A stretch of DNA of 64,000 nucleotides from Mangifera indica (GCF_011075055.1 NW_025401156.1:62001-126000), one strand, 5' to 3'; numbered from the stretch's first letter, positions 1-12,340 are shown. Numbers and translations: made by a program. The notes: generated from the letters alone by a model not told the origin.

Positions 1-299
1 TGATTCTAGAAACACAAATAATTTTACACTTTCTTAAAAAGTTATAAAATTACCATTAAGGTTAATTTGGTATCCACTAATGTGAATAATAAAAGAGAAA
101 ATAATATATATAAAAGAATATAAATGTAAATATTTTTTAATAATATATTAAGATTAAATTTTTAATTTATTAAATATAAAATTGATTATCAATCCAAATT
201 TATCTTATTTTAGATGATTAATTTCAATTCAACATAATAATTCAGTTAAAATCAAATTATCTGTTAAAAAAATACTCGAAACAATTAAAATATCTAATA

Positions 300-660
300 A
301 TATCTCCATTTTAACCATATAATGGCCGCGTGTGCGCCGCTACACCCCAACTGAGCGTGTAACTGACAACAGAAATCCACCCTACCAGTTACGTTGACTC
401 AGAGGCGTGGTAGGCATTGGGTGGTGGATTCTCATGCCTCGTACTCAAAATTAAAATTACAGTCACATGAGCAACGAAATTACTGATATTCCCCTGCGCA
501 CGTTAAGTAAGCGCAGAATGGGCCCATCTCCACCGTTGATTGTCGCGATCGTGATGCCATCATAAGTTTCCTCAAATTAGGTTTCTTTGTTGGTATACCG
601 AACCACGTTGTTCTTCACAATAATCACACCAAACGGATCAAGAAGTCTACTACTCTAGAC
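300..660. other. GC-richer low-copy island, possibly promoter DNA
   Basis: This stretch is clearly less AT-rich than its surroundings and holds AATGGGCCCATC (site II-like GGCCCA, both strands), TTGACTCAGAGG and GCGCACGTTAAG. No ORF of note is present. It could be the promoter of a gene left of the window on the minus strand. Weakly supported. Confidence 0.3.
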
Positions 661-895
661 TGAAGATTCAGAGTCATATTTTAAACATATTTATCATTCA
701 TTGACTTAGTGCATGTTGGTTCATGTGATTTTATATACTTTTTTTTACATTTTTCAAGAAAATATCAATCATTTTTGACTTATTAAATACTTCTATGTTC
801 CCTGTGTAATTCTAGATCCCAACAATAAATGTGAGAAATACTCTTTTTTTTTTTTTTTTCCTTTTGAAATGTGATATGCTTCCTTATTTATAATA

Positions 896-1662
896 GGTCA
901 AAAGATTTATTTTGATTTATTTTCAAATTTTTACCTGTATAAATTTTAAAAATTTATTCTTTTGTTAAAGTTGTTTGTTAAGATTAAGGATAAAATTATC
1001 ATTCAATAAAAAATATTAAAAAATAAAGTTTTATCTTATTTCCTTAATTTAAAAAATTAACTATTTTCTTTTATTGAAAGTTTAAAAATATACCATTTCT
1101 CTTATAAAGTTTGTATTTTTTCCCATTTCTTCTTTAGTGACTTCCCACCTATCTTCCATCAGAGATTAAAAAAGAAGGAAGGGCAACAGATCTCGTCTTT
1201 GTCTGACGCTTGAAGACGGACCTTGACCACAAGTCAAAGATCTGTTGTGTGACAAAGCTCGGTCACAAGTCAAACTTTTGTTGTGTGACAAAGCAAGACA
1301 AATTAAAGCATCTCGTGTCATCTAAGTGTTGAACGAAGATGAGATTTGTCATCCTTCCTTCTTCTTTTGTAGCCAACTAAAGATGGATGGGAAGACCAAC
1401 TCGGGTCACAAGAGAAAAAACTAGAAAAAATGCAAACCCAAAAGAGAAAAGATAATTTTTCAAACTTTGAGTGAGGGAAAATTGTTAGTTTTTTAAATTA
1501 AGAAGGAAAATAAGATAAAATTTTAGTTTTTTAAATTTTTTTTATTAAATGAAGATTTTAACAGAGAATTTTAATAAAATGATGAGTATTTAAGTTTTTA
1601 GAATTTTGTGAATAAAAATTTGAGAATAGACCAGACCTTGAATAAGAATAAGTCTTTTGGCC
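896..1662. mobile_element. MULE-like foldback MITE, copy 1
   Basis: Starts GGTCAAAAGATTTATT and ends AATAAGTCTTTTGGCC, with long imperfect terminal inverted repeats. Flanked by TTTATAATA and TTCATAATA (8 of 9). The centre holds a partial direct repeat built on TCACAAGTCAAA and TTGTGTGACAAAGC. No transposase. Confidence 0.8.
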
Positions 1663-1756
1663 TTCATAATATGATAAATAAAAAATGTAACATTACAAAT
1701 GTCATAGTAGCTCAAGGCCCCATGATAGTATCGTTATAAAGGTCGTGTACTTATAA

Positions 1757-2687
1757 GGCCGAAAGACATTCTCACCCAAGGTTTGTTAAATCCCCAAACT
1801 AATACTCGCTAAGTATTGAAAACTCAAACCTTCACCCAAGGACGATTAAAATTATCATAATCAACTAAATTTAAGAATATATTTGTCATTTAACCTTTAG
1901 TTTAAAAAAATAATTTTTTACCTTGTTTTCTCACTTTAGGTTTAAAATTTAATAATTCTTTCCACTCAAAGTTTGAAAAAGTAACATTTTCAACCTACTT
2001 TTCTTTCCCAAAATTTTTGGCCACTGGAACAGGCTTCATCACTCGTTTTCTCTAGTGCTCTCTCCCCCTTCTAGTACTCTCTCCCTCTTCGATGATCTCT
2101 CTCTTCTATAGATCGAACATCATCACAAAGAAAACACCAAAGATGGAAGAAGCACATTCGTCATTCGTTTGTGCCTTATGATCAGTGTGCAACGAAAGAC
2201 AAATCTATGGGTTTGATTCATGCAACAGGAGATAGAAGACATATCTTTGCATCTGATTTGTGTGATAGATCAATCGACAAATGTGATAGAAGGCAAAAGA
2301 TAGATTTGTCTCTTCAATGTTTTCTCTGTGATGACATCCACTCTGGAGGAGTGAGAGATTGTCAGAAAGAGATAGTGTTGGAGAAATCAAGCAACAGAGT
2401 CAGTTCTAGTGGCCAAAAATTTTGGAAAAGAAAAGTAAACCCTAGGGGTAAAAATATTACTTTTTAAAACTTTGGGTGAGGAAAAATTGTTAATTTTTAA
2501 ACCTAAAGTAAGAAAATGAGATAAAAAATTATTTTTAATATTAAATATTAAATAACAAATTATACCATTTTATTTAACTTATTTTGTTAATTTTAATTAT
2601 TCAAAAATAAAAATTTAAGTTTTTATTATTTAATGAATACTAATTTAAAGATTTAATAACCCTTGGATGAGAACAAGTCTTTTGGCC
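1757..2687. mobile_element. MULE-like foldback MITE, copy 2
   Basis: Starts GGCCGAAAGACATTCTC and ends AACAAGTCTTTTGGCC. A perfect 9-bp duplication, TACTTATAA, lies at 1748-1756 and 2688-2696. This is the cleanest copy and defines the family ends. Open frames inside (for example 2171-2467) are chance. Confidence 0.88.
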
Positions 2688-3052
2688 TACTTATAATAAT
2701 AAAACATCGTTTGATATTATATGTAGTTTTAAACCTTAAAGTTCCAGTAAGGTATAAAAGGAAAAATTGTTCAAAGGGTGTCGGCAATGTTAATATTATA
2801 TTAAAAAGAAAAAGAGAGAAAGAATTATTAACTATAAAAATTCTTAAATTATATATCTTTTTTCTTTTCTTTTATTACTTATCTCCTACGTTTAGTACGA
2901 TATCAATTAATTAATATTTAAAAAGTAATATGGCGAATCTTTTAAAATAAAATTAAAAAACTTCAGTGTCATGTAAATCAAAGGTTTGGTGGACAGATCA
3001 CCAACATCACCTTTTATTTCAGTTTTAATTGTTTACGCTATATTTTATTATA

Positions 3053-4084
3053 GGCCAAAAAGATTTACTCCCACTCAAAGTTTAGCATAAATTTGACCGT
3101 CAATTTTTTAAAATATAAATATTTATTTATTTATTAATTTTAATTATAATTGTTAAAATAAAAATTATTATTTAAAGAATAAAAAAATTATCTCATTTTT
3201 TTTCAACTTAATTTTGAAAAGTATCAATTTCTCTATTTTTTTTCAAGTTTAAAAACTAACATTTTTCTCCTAAATTTAGGTTTCAATTTATCTTTTCATA
3301 TTTTTCCTATTTAGACCACCCCCAATCTTATGAAAAAGGTTAGTTTTACCCCACTTCAGATTGAGTTTTTAAAGCGTTGTTAATAACTTTCTCTTTCTAT
3401 TTCCAACATATCCTCTACCTAGACCAAATTGTTGGCATCTATCTCCCTCCCATTTCTCTTCTAACTAACTTAAAATTAGGTCAAAATTGAGCAAGAGATA
3501 TCGCTCAATTTCGATCAGATTTGTGCCAACATGCATCACCAAGGAGATCGGCAATGAGAACAGAATAGACTGACTAATAGATTGAAACCCTAAACCCTTC
3601 CTCCCTGTTCTCTCCCAATTGGTGTAAATTCCTCCCAAAATTGAGCAAGATCTCTCTCTCAATTTTGCATCAGTCGGGAGAGAAATGTAAAGAAAATGTT
3701 GGAGAAGAAAGGAGAAGGTTGGCGGTGGCAAATTGGAAACTAAAGCTGAAGTGAGAGTGAAACTAATATTTTTATAAAGCTAAGGGCGATTGTGAAAGAG
3801 AAAAATATGGAGTTGAAAACCCTAGACTTTTGGGGGGGGGGGGGGGGGGGGGGGGAAAGTTAGTTTTAAAACCTGAAAAATATCAGTCTAAAGAAGAATT
3901 ATTAGTTTTCAAAACTAAAATGAAAAAAAAATAATAATTTTTTTATTTTTTAAATAAAATATCTAAATGATAATTTTACTTTTAACAATAACAACCAAAA
4001 TAAATAAATAGATAAATTTTTAGATTTTCAAAAATTAATATGTATGAATTTGAATTTACACTAAATTTTAGATAAGAATAAGTC
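3053..4084. mobile_element. MULE-like foldback MITE, copy 3, with a poly-G tract
   Basis: Starts GGCCAAAAAGATTTACTCCC. The right end reads AATAAGTC and has lost the outermost TTTTGGCC. TTTATTATA occurs perfectly on both sides (3044-3052 and 4085-4093). A run of 24 G bases sits at 3832-3855. Confidence 0.78.
3832..3855 (+). repeat. uninterrupted run of 24 guanines
   Basis: A homopolymer (G)24 lies within MITE copy 3 in otherwise AT-rich DNA. It could form G-quadruplexes and its true length is likely to be uncertain in any assembly. Confidence 0.9.
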
Positions 4085-4365
4085 TTTATTATAATAATTA
4101 CTTCGCTATGACCAAAGCTAAGACTACACGTCTACAACAAAAGCGTGACAACACAATTCAGTTGTTTCCAAAACTTTGGATTGTGGCAATACAATTACAA
4201 CCTCTAGTACTTTGATTTTATCAATTGGTCATGAATAATAAAATGAATGCGTTATATTTATGTATCATATGGTATGTCTACATAGTCCAAGCTATCAAAC
4301 TTCCCTGTTAAAAAATGTCATATTTACGTAACCATTAAAGAATAATGTTACATGTCCTAAGTTAG

Positions 4366-4545
4366 GGATGAATATAAATCGGATTGAGCCCGAATAAAAA
4401 ATAATTTAACTCAAATTTATCGAGTCAACATTTAATTTGAGTTTGGTTCAAATGAAAATGATTCAATTAGAATTTAACTCGAATATATAGTTTAAATCTA
4501 TGGTTCAAATAAAGAATTTACTCGTATCTAGTTAATATTAATTTT
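4366..4545. repeat. GAGCTCGAATTC-type dispersed repeat, copy 1
   Basis: Runs of short AACTCGAATTT / GAGTTTGGTTC motifs. Such sequences recur in the window and are common non-autonomous repeats in plant genomes. Start AGTTAGGGATGAATATAAAT is typical. Confidence 0.45.
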
Positions 4546-5182
4546 ATAATATAAGGGTAAATTAATATTTTTTATATTATGGATAAAATGATATTTTCCT
4601 CTCAAACGTTTACTATAAAATATCAATTTCCCCAATAGGAGCACATTATAAAATATCAATTTCCCAATTTTTTGGGTAGGTGTTATTTTGTCCAGTAGGC
4701 ATGATCGTGCCTATAGGGAAAATAATCACACATTATTTTATATCAAATTTATTATTATTTATCACAAGTCACGGTCTAGTTTTTCCTTCTTTTTTTTTTT
4801 TTTTTCAACATTGAAACATTTGTTCCATAAAAAGCATATCATTCATCTACACGAATTCGAAAATGTGTACCCCAAACATATAACACAATTTTAAATAACA
4901 AATAAATACTCATTAACAAAATGTTGTAAGTTAAAAGTTCATGGGCTTTCTTTTCGCAGTTGTTAAGTTGATCCCATGGACCCTTGCCCAATCTCAAATA
5001 CCTAGATTGGGGTTGCACGGCATGAATCTTTCAACAACTACTTTTTACACCCAAAAAACTTAGTTAAAAAACGATACTATATATAAATATTTTTTTATAT
5101 ATAATTATATATATGAAAAATATATTATTATATAATTAAATATTTTTTTATTTTTATTTTAAAATTAGTTAATCATATAATG

Positions 5183-5214
<32 letters not shown>

Positions 5215-5344
5215 TTACCTTTTCAATAGTACAAGTATGTACAAAGATTATACTATTATTAACCTAATGCTTTCCCAAGAGCAAACGAAAAACTTTCGGA
5301 GAAATCTAGTAGTGATTCATGGCTCTTGGCACTATGCATGATTG
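4546..5344. other. intergenic, no gene seen
   Basis: AT-rich DNA with an (AT)n run at about 5182-5208. A 68-codon frame at 4688-4894 is translated poly-T and adjacent sequence, not a plausible protein. Confidence 0.6.
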
Positions 5345-5690
5345 TCAGTGTCTTATAATATATTATATATATTTTATAATATGATATAATATAGATAAAA
5401 AAATAATACATATTATGAGATATATTAAATTAATATGATATAATTAATATATTGTATGATATAATACATAATATTGATACAAATCAATATACGTTTTTAA
5501 AAAAATAATATTATAGTATAAGTGTATACGAAAAATTTAAAATTTGTTAAAGTATTTATGATATTTTTTAAAATTAATGATATATCAATTATGATATTAT
5601 AAAATTTTATTTTTTTAAAAAATATATCTTATGTTAATATTTGATGTATAATATAATAAATTATATTTTTAATACACAAAATAATATGCG
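5345..5690. repeat. ATATGATAC-rich dispersed repeat, copy 1
   Basis: About 350 bp built of ATGATATAATA, ATTATGAGATATATTAAATT, a CAAATCAATATACG block, then TTAAAATTAATGATATATCA and a mirrored ATATGAT end. Four similar copies occur at 21745, 45345, 48398 and 59320. Confidence 0.5.
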
Positions 5691-5863
5691 ACCCTACTGT
5701 CCCAGGGCTAACATTGTCCACAAATATATCCAATAAGAAAACCGGACAGGACGAACAACTCCAACGAAAAGCTATTATGGGCTGGTGCGCGTGTCTGCCA
5801 TCAGCATTGGGCCGCGTAATCCAACACAATGGGAGAGGGTTTGAACTTTGAACCAGCCATAAA

Positions 5864-6674
5864 CACAATAATTCCACCCAAGGTTTGGGGATCTGACTTT
5901 CCCACCCTTAAATTCTTAAACCATAATTCTCGCCCAAACCATAACCCCCTTAACTAAAACGGGTTCATAAATAGCATTAGAGAGATTAAGTACCTTATCA
6001 CTCACAATTATTTCACTTTGTAAAATTACATTTAAAAAAGTTATATGGATGTATTTGGATTTGATGAAAATTGCACCTATCAATGTGTGATCTTACTTAT
6101 ATCACATACTTTTTAAGTGTAATTCAAATATAACCTAGTGAGAATGATGATAGGCAAGGGCAAGTGACAACAATGATGTTGGCAACTCTAGTTCGTTCAA
6201 AAATAAATCGTGGAGAATACTAAACACACTATGAACATAAATCAAAGTCGATCAAATCATCCAAGTTAAGATCAAAATAAATCTAATATTTATAAGAAAG
6301 ATTAGACAAACGATAGAGTTTGAAAAAAATAGGGCGATCAACTATTTAAACCAATAATGACAATCATTATAAAAGTGGATTGAAAGAACTAAATGATTAG
6401 AATATATACACACTAAAATTTTCATTCTATAATTGTATATGATTAATGATAAGATTACCATGACTAGTGTCTTTTGCTCTTTGCATCTAACATGGAAAGA
6501 CTAAAGTATAGTTTCCCAAATCCATAAAAGGGCCCAAGTTATGATCTTTAAATGATTTTTATGTCTTGATATTATTGGTTTTTATAACTATTGCATTTTG
6601 GGTGAAAGTTATAGTTTAAGAAATTAAGGGGCAAAACTAACTTTTCCAAACCCTGGGCGACACGGTAATTTAGG
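5864..6674. mobile_element. inverted-repeat element (about 0.8 kb) directly upstream of APX
   Basis: The left end (from about 5864; CACCCAAGGTTTGGGG at 5876) and the right end (CCAAACCCTGGGCG near 6655) are about 70-bp inverted copies that include AAATTCTTAAACCATAA / its complement. A possible 9-bp duplication (AGCCATAAA / CACCATAAA, 7 of 9) flanks it. It resembles the MULE-like MITE family below in its CACCCAAGGTTT block. No coding capacity. The right end is about 73 bases before the APX start codon. Confidence 0.65.
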
Positions 6675-6747
6675 CACCATAAAAATAGGAAAACAACCAA
6701 ACGGTAGGTCTAATTTCACACAGTTTCACCAATCGTCGATAGCCAAC

Positions 6748-8589
6748 ATGCCTTATTCATTGAGCAGCGCCGCCACTTCCCGTCTCCTCTCCTCCCGTTC
6801 CGCCGCCGCTGTCTCTAAGCTTGCTTTCGCTTCTGCTTCTGCTTCCCTTTCATTTTCTTTCTCTACTTCTTCTTTCAAATGTCTCAGATCCTCTCCGCTC
6901 ATTCACCAGGTAGCATTTATTTTCTCATTTAATTTATTTACGGCATAAATAGGTCAAAATGAATTTGTTTGTATTCTTATTTTTACTTTGTGGAGTGTAG
7001 AAGAGATGCTTGGTGAATGCGACGAACCGACAGTTTAACACATCAGCGTCGCCGAAATGTGCGGCTTCGGATCCTGCTCAATTGAAAAGTGCTAGAGAAG
7101 ATATCAAGGAGCTTCTGAAAACCAAGTTTTGCCATCCTATTTTGGTACGTAAGCTGTCACTCAACTCAATTATTGAAACTGTAACGGTGCTTGTGAATTA
7201 TTAAATAATTTTCCTTGCTTTGTTTTGTAGTTAAGGTTGCTAAACTTATTTTTTGTGATATCAAAATATCAATGTATACTAATGACAAAAATGTTGCGTA
7301 TAATTTTTATTTTGTTATTATTATTTATCCCCAGTTCACCTAAACAAATTGTGGCTGCCTAAGAAATTGTTGTCATGTGGTTTAAAGCTTGTTGTGAATG
7401 ATGTAATAGGTTCGTCTTGGTTGGCATGATGCGGGTACTTATAACAAGAACATTGAGGAGTGGCCTCAAAGGGGTGGAGCTAATGGAAGTCTTAGATTTG
7501 AAGTTGAGCTTAAACATGGAGCTAATGCTGGTAATGGTTTGAAAATTTGTGCATTTCGGCTTGGTTTGGAACATTGGCGCCTCACAAGTTGTCATTTCAG
7601 GCCTTGTGAACGCATTGCAGCTGATTCAACCCATAAAGGACAAATACTCTGGTGTCACCTATGCAGACTTATTCCAGTTGGCCAGTGCTACTGCTATAGA
7701 GGTTTTACTAACTGTTGCTTTGATTTCAATATTTTTCAAAATGGTTTAGATTTTAGAGATTCTATCTATTGCTTTGAAATTCAGGAAGCCGGGGGCCCCA
7801 AATTACGCATGAAATACGGAAGAATAGATGTCTCTGGACCTGAGCAGTGCCCTGAAGAAGGAAGGCTTCCTGGTTTGTTAACCATTCACTTTTGTAGTCT
7901 TTGGCAGTATATCATTTAACTTATGGTGCCTACATCAATCAAAAGAACACAAATTTCTTAGGAAGTAGTTCAACGTGATGAATAATTCCTTTGGAATCAA
8001 TATGGTTGATAACGTGATGCATAGGGACATGCTCATGTCTAAAACTGGATTCGAATCGAGCTCAAACTTGAAGTTTAACTTTTATGAGTGTTCGGTTCGT
8101 TAAACTCACAAATTTAAAAAATTCGATACAAAACAACATCATTTTTATTAATATATATTAAAACAACGTCGTTTTAGTAACAAGTCAAACTCAAAGCTTG
8201 CGACAAACTCGAACTTGAGATTGACTCTTTTGAAATGAGTTGAGCTCGAGTTTGGTTCCATATAAATTGAGTCGAGTTCAAGTTTAACTCGAATCAAGCC
8301 CTATTCATGTCATGTCATAATCCATGAGATCTTGATGAGTGTGCTTTGGTTAAGCAAAAAGTTAAGTGTTCACATATTTCTTTGTGGAATGAGGGTTAGT
8401 TGAGTATTTGATACTGTGGAAGGTTAGGCAAATTACTTAGATCATGAGATTTTGTGTATGTACTTTGTTTGTATGGGAAGTTATTAGGCACTTCAGTTAT
8501 TAAAGAAAAATATATATTTATTTAGGTTTCAATCTGCTGACAATTTAAAAATTGATCACTTAATCTTCAAATTAACTTGTCCATTATTG

Positions 8590-8671
<82 letters not shown>

Positions 8672-10419
8672 TTGTAGCGCTCATGTTTTTATCGGCCGGC
8701 ATAAAAGAGTTATCATGGCATCAATGCTGAACCTTGTAGATGAGTCTTGAGTTCCTACATATATGGCTGAATTGTTTTCTTAGAATCTTTAATAGTAAAT
8801 CTTCCAATTTTAGGTTGTTACGATACTTAAGCATATTCTAGGACTGATTGAACTGGTTGTTGTGTGGTTTGGTTATTTTTTCCATATCAAATCCACTGCT
8901 GCTTGTATGGCACTTCAATTTTAACTTAGCAGCTGACTTTGAAGCATTCATCTTACTTCTAGATGCTGGCCCTCCCTCACCAGCTGAACATTTGCGAAGT
9001 GTTTTCTACAGAATGGGATTAAATGATCAGGTAACTTTAATTGCAACTTTGTAAGGTAGATTTGGTCATTATTTTATCGCAAATTTGCATGCAATGCTTT
9101 ATATATCTCTTCTTTCTGCAGGAAATAGTTGTTTTATCAGGTGCACATACCCTGGGAAGGTCTAGACCTGAACGGAGTGGTTGGGGAAAATCAGAAACAA
9201 AGTATACGGTATAAAACCTCTAATTTTTAATATTCATGTTGAGAGTCTTTCAAATTTTTTGTGGAATGCGTAATTTGGATGGTTCATCTAATCTATTAAT
9301 TTGCTACTAGCGCTAGTAAATAGCTAAGAAATTAATAGAAAATGTTGTATGACAGAAAGATGGACCCGGAGCTCCTGGAGGGCAGTCCTGGACGGTTAAA
9401 TGGTTGAAATTTGATAATTCCTACTTCAAGGTTTGAAGTTAGACCATACTCTTTGTGTAGTGAGAATCCAAAATTCCATTCCTGAATGTGATTTTCTTGT
9501 GCAGGATATTAAAGAGAAAATGGATGAAGATCTTCTTGTGTTGCCTACCGATGCTGTCATTTTTGAAGATCCTTCATTCAAGGTGAAATTTAATGAAAAT
9601 TTACTGTAACACTTACATAGAATCATCATTTTAGCTAATAAATATTGCATGATTTGCAGGTATATGCTGAGAAATATGCTGAAGATCAGGAAGCATTTTT
9701 CAAAGATTATGCTGAAGCCCATGCCAAACTCAGCAACCTTGGTGCCAAATTTGATCCTCCTGAGGTTAGTTGATTTTGAATGCTTGGTTTGGTGTTTTCA
9801 TGAAATATGATAAATTAAAATTTCTTCTTGCATTAGTGTATACTCTATTCTTTTTAAAATGAATTTCAAGTATATTAACCGTTTGCTTTTGATGGCTCCT
9901 TTTATTAGTAAATTCATTGGTTCAAAATATGTGCAGTCGTTGTTTGAGATTTATTCATGCAATAAACGCCCAGTATAGGAATGGACCTAATAGGACTTAT
10001 CATTATACTTTAAAAGTTGATAGCATCCTGGATAAAGACTAATGTACATGAACTCAAACACCAAGATTTTTCACATGAAAAATACATGAAGAAATTGTTG
10101 TATGGTTGGTTTCTGGAATTGTTTCCTTGATATTTTGAATAGCTTGGATTCTTTTCACATAAACACGTGCATCTTTAGTGTGCCAAATAACAGTAAAACG
10201 GTAAAACCATCTCCAATTGATCTCTGGGGTCAGCCTGACAAGTGACAAAACATTATCATCTTTCGTTATCAGAACAGCTCGCATTCTTGGCTTCGGTTCA
10301 AGGAGTTTGCATATCTAAACTTTGATTGGCAATGATGAAGATGTTTTTTGACCTTTTATACTAATTCACAAATTTGTGATTAGGGTATCGTGATAGATGA
10401 TAGCCAGAGAAGTTCGTAG
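6748..10419 (+). CDS. sAPX: chloroplast stromal L-ascorbate peroxidase (11 coding exons)
   Basis: Class I haem peroxidase that reduces H2O2 with ascorbate in the chloroplast stroma. Exons read at 6748-6909, 7001-7144, 7410-7530, 7601-7701, 7785-7872, 8963-9030, 9122-9208, 9356-9430, 9505-9582, 9660-9764 and 10384-10419; all junctions keep frame and give 354 residues. The N-terminus is a Ser/Ala-rich transit peptide (about residues 1-75). The distal site RLGWHDAG gives Arg104, Trp107 and His108. The proximal side has His237 in LSGAHTLG, Trp269, and Asp298 in LPTD. The loop GPGAPGGQ (260-267) is part of the insertion typical of chloroplast rather than cytosolic APX. The last exon starts GIVIDD and then slips frame to a TAG at 10417, so the usual [11 protein letters not shown] end is lost. 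Identity as chloroplast APX is secure. The stromal-only form is inferred from that stop; dual targeting to mitochondria cannot be excluded. Confidence 0.95.
8035..8310. mobile_element. GAGCTCGAATTC-type MITE in APX intron 5
   Basis: GGATTCGAATCGAGCTCAAA at the left and GTTTAACTCGAATCAAGCCC at the right form inverted ends. The interior has AAAACAACATCATTTTTATT and AACAACGTCGTTTTAG blocks. It lies wholly inside the 1.1-kb intron. Confidence 0.6.
8590..8668 (+). repeat. (TC)n(TA)n compound microsatellite in APX intron 5
   Basis: About 13 TC units followed by about 26 TA units. Intron-borne; likely to vary in length. Confidence 0.9.
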
Positions 10420-10882
10420 CTGCCAAGTATTCTTCTGGGAAGGTTGTAACTATGAATAATTTTTTTTTTAATATATTCTTTTAGTTAGTGGCTAACTGGT
10501 TATCAAAAGTTTGCTGCTGTCTCATGGAGGAAATTGTGGATGGCTAAATTGTTTGGCTTCTCTTCTCTTCATGATTTTCTGCAGGATTTAAAAAACAAGT
10601 ATCTTGGTTTCTTTTGCGGTATCTATAAATAACACAGGAACCGAACTCCCAACTAAAACTTGGAAGTCTAAATGAAGTAGAAAGAATAAAATTCAATTAG
10701 TGTAATTGCAGACAGAGCTGCCAGATGCTATGAATCTGAAGATTCGGCAGGGTATGAAGCGGCTGGTGGAAGCCCAGATAAGCCTTTAAAGTCAAACTAT
10801 TTCCCAAATATCATGATTCATGGTTGTGATTGCTGTTTTAGCATCTGTTACATCTCTTGCTGTTTTAGCGTCTGTCTTTTGA
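10407..10882 (+). pseudogene. decayed thylakoid-APX tail exons (frameshifted membrane anchor)
   Basis: In many plants one APX gene makes stromal and thylakoid-bound enzymes by choosing alternative 3' exons. The thylakoid tail is still readable here, but only by changing frame. [12 protein letters not shown] lies at 10407-10442, one frame away from the GIVIDD that precedes it, followed by a possible GT donor at 10443. After an intron, 10712-10750 reads TELPDAMNLKIRQ, then a second shift gives YEAAGGSPDKPLKSNYF and IMI to 10818. A third shift at about 10819-10823 gives the hydrophobic VVIAVLASVTSLAVL and a TGA at 10880. No single frame links these pieces, so a membrane-anchored isoform looks impossible from this copy. 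The homology is clear; loss of function is inferred. Sequencing error is unlikely to cause three indels here while ten upstream exons stay clean. Confidence 0.85.
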
Positions 10883-11199
10883 CTGCACAAATTCTTTTGG
10901 TCGGTACTCCCTCCGCTTTCTGGTTTGAATGGGAATACAATGTGGCAGTTCATATCATGTTTATTAGTACCGATATTTCCCCGATAAATCTTACTATGTT
11001 GGTGGAAAATGATACATATTTTTGGGTGAATCGGAAATTGTTACGATATGGATGAGTGTATGCATCAATAATTTTATCCATACATGCTAAGAGACCTTTT
11101 TACACTATGTTAGGTTGGAATTGGGTCACCAATCTAGTTCAACAAAACCGTGTGCACAAAAGACCCCTTAGGCCCTTAAGCTCCAGAGGCTTTTGCTTA

Positions 11200-11930
11200 A
11201 AAGTAGGGTTGGATTTGAATCACACTGAGTTCAATTTTAAGCTCGTTTAAATTCAGTTTGATTTAAGATAGTTGAATTTAAGCTCGATGATTTGCTATAA
11301 ACCCATGTTCGAGTTTAAACCCAAAATGAAGAGTTAAGTTTGGTTTGCTATTGTAGCAAAATTAAATTTATTTATTGAATTTAGACTTAATTATGTTTTC
11401 CAATAAAGGAAAACATAAGGAATGAGTTGAAATATGATGAGAAATGAAATTAATCAGCTTCTCATGCCTAAAATTTAAGCAGATTAATTTCTTTAAACTA
11501 AGGGAATGAAATGATGAAGATTTAAAGACTTCCACATTGTTGAAAATGCACAATGTATTTGCAAAAGAAAATGCTATATTGAAAAGGTTGATATTCAATC
11601 AAACACTCCACTGATTATAAATACAACCTCGATCCATTTCAATTGTTTCACAGATGATACCTGTGAACTACTCACTCTTACCCATTAAAAATAACCCTTT
11701 TCATATACTTTTTTTTTTTTTTTAAATTAGAAAATATAGATTTAAGAAAAATATTTTTTATAATTAAAAAAATATTGGCTTGAGCTGGGCTCTTATGGCT
11801 TCAGCTTGAAAATTTACAAAACCATGGCTCTAGTTCAAGCACGAGCCATGATAGCTTATATTAAGTTTAATCGAATCGAGGTAATAATTAAATTTGAACC
11901 AGTTTGACTTTAATTCAACTTTATAATACA
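11200..11930. repeat. GAGCTCGAATTC-type repeats downstream of APX
   Basis: Two stretches (11204-11345 and 11770-11930) hold AGTTCAATTTTAAGCTCG, TTTAAGCTCGATGATTTG and TTCAAGCACGAGCCATGATA. The space between is low-copy AT-rich DNA. Confidence 0.4.
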
Positions 11931-12340
11931 AACCTTTTTTTATTTTATATAAAGAAAAAGAAAAACTATCTTTTATGAATTTTTCTCCACGTAAAGCTTT
12001 TTCACTTGAAGGGAAAAAACAAGAAAACTTGGTTTTCTAATCCTTGCAAGTCCTAATATACCTTTCTAGTTTTATTAAAAAAAAAAAAAAAATTGTGATA
12101 TACATGAATTAAAAATATTATTAAAAAAAAATCAATGTTCGTCTTTCTATCTTGCCTTGATTATAAGCATTAGATTTTAAAATGATTAAATAACTAATTT
12201 TAAAATCATAAGAAAATAATTGATGCTTCATCTCTGTAATTTCTAATTAAATCACATAAAAAAATTGAAGGAATTTTTTAATTTAACAAAAAGCCCATAA
12301 ACCATAATTCACTGTTTAAGGTCATTTCAATTCATATTAT

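Noticed and set aside
2171..2467. 98-codon frame in a MITE
   Set aside because: Lies in the central part of a foldback element and resembles no known protein.
5345..5690. Possible LTR or organelle fragment in ATATGATAC-rich DNA
   Set aside because: No primer-binding site, polypurine tract or organelle gene was seen; it recurs as a short dispersed repeat.
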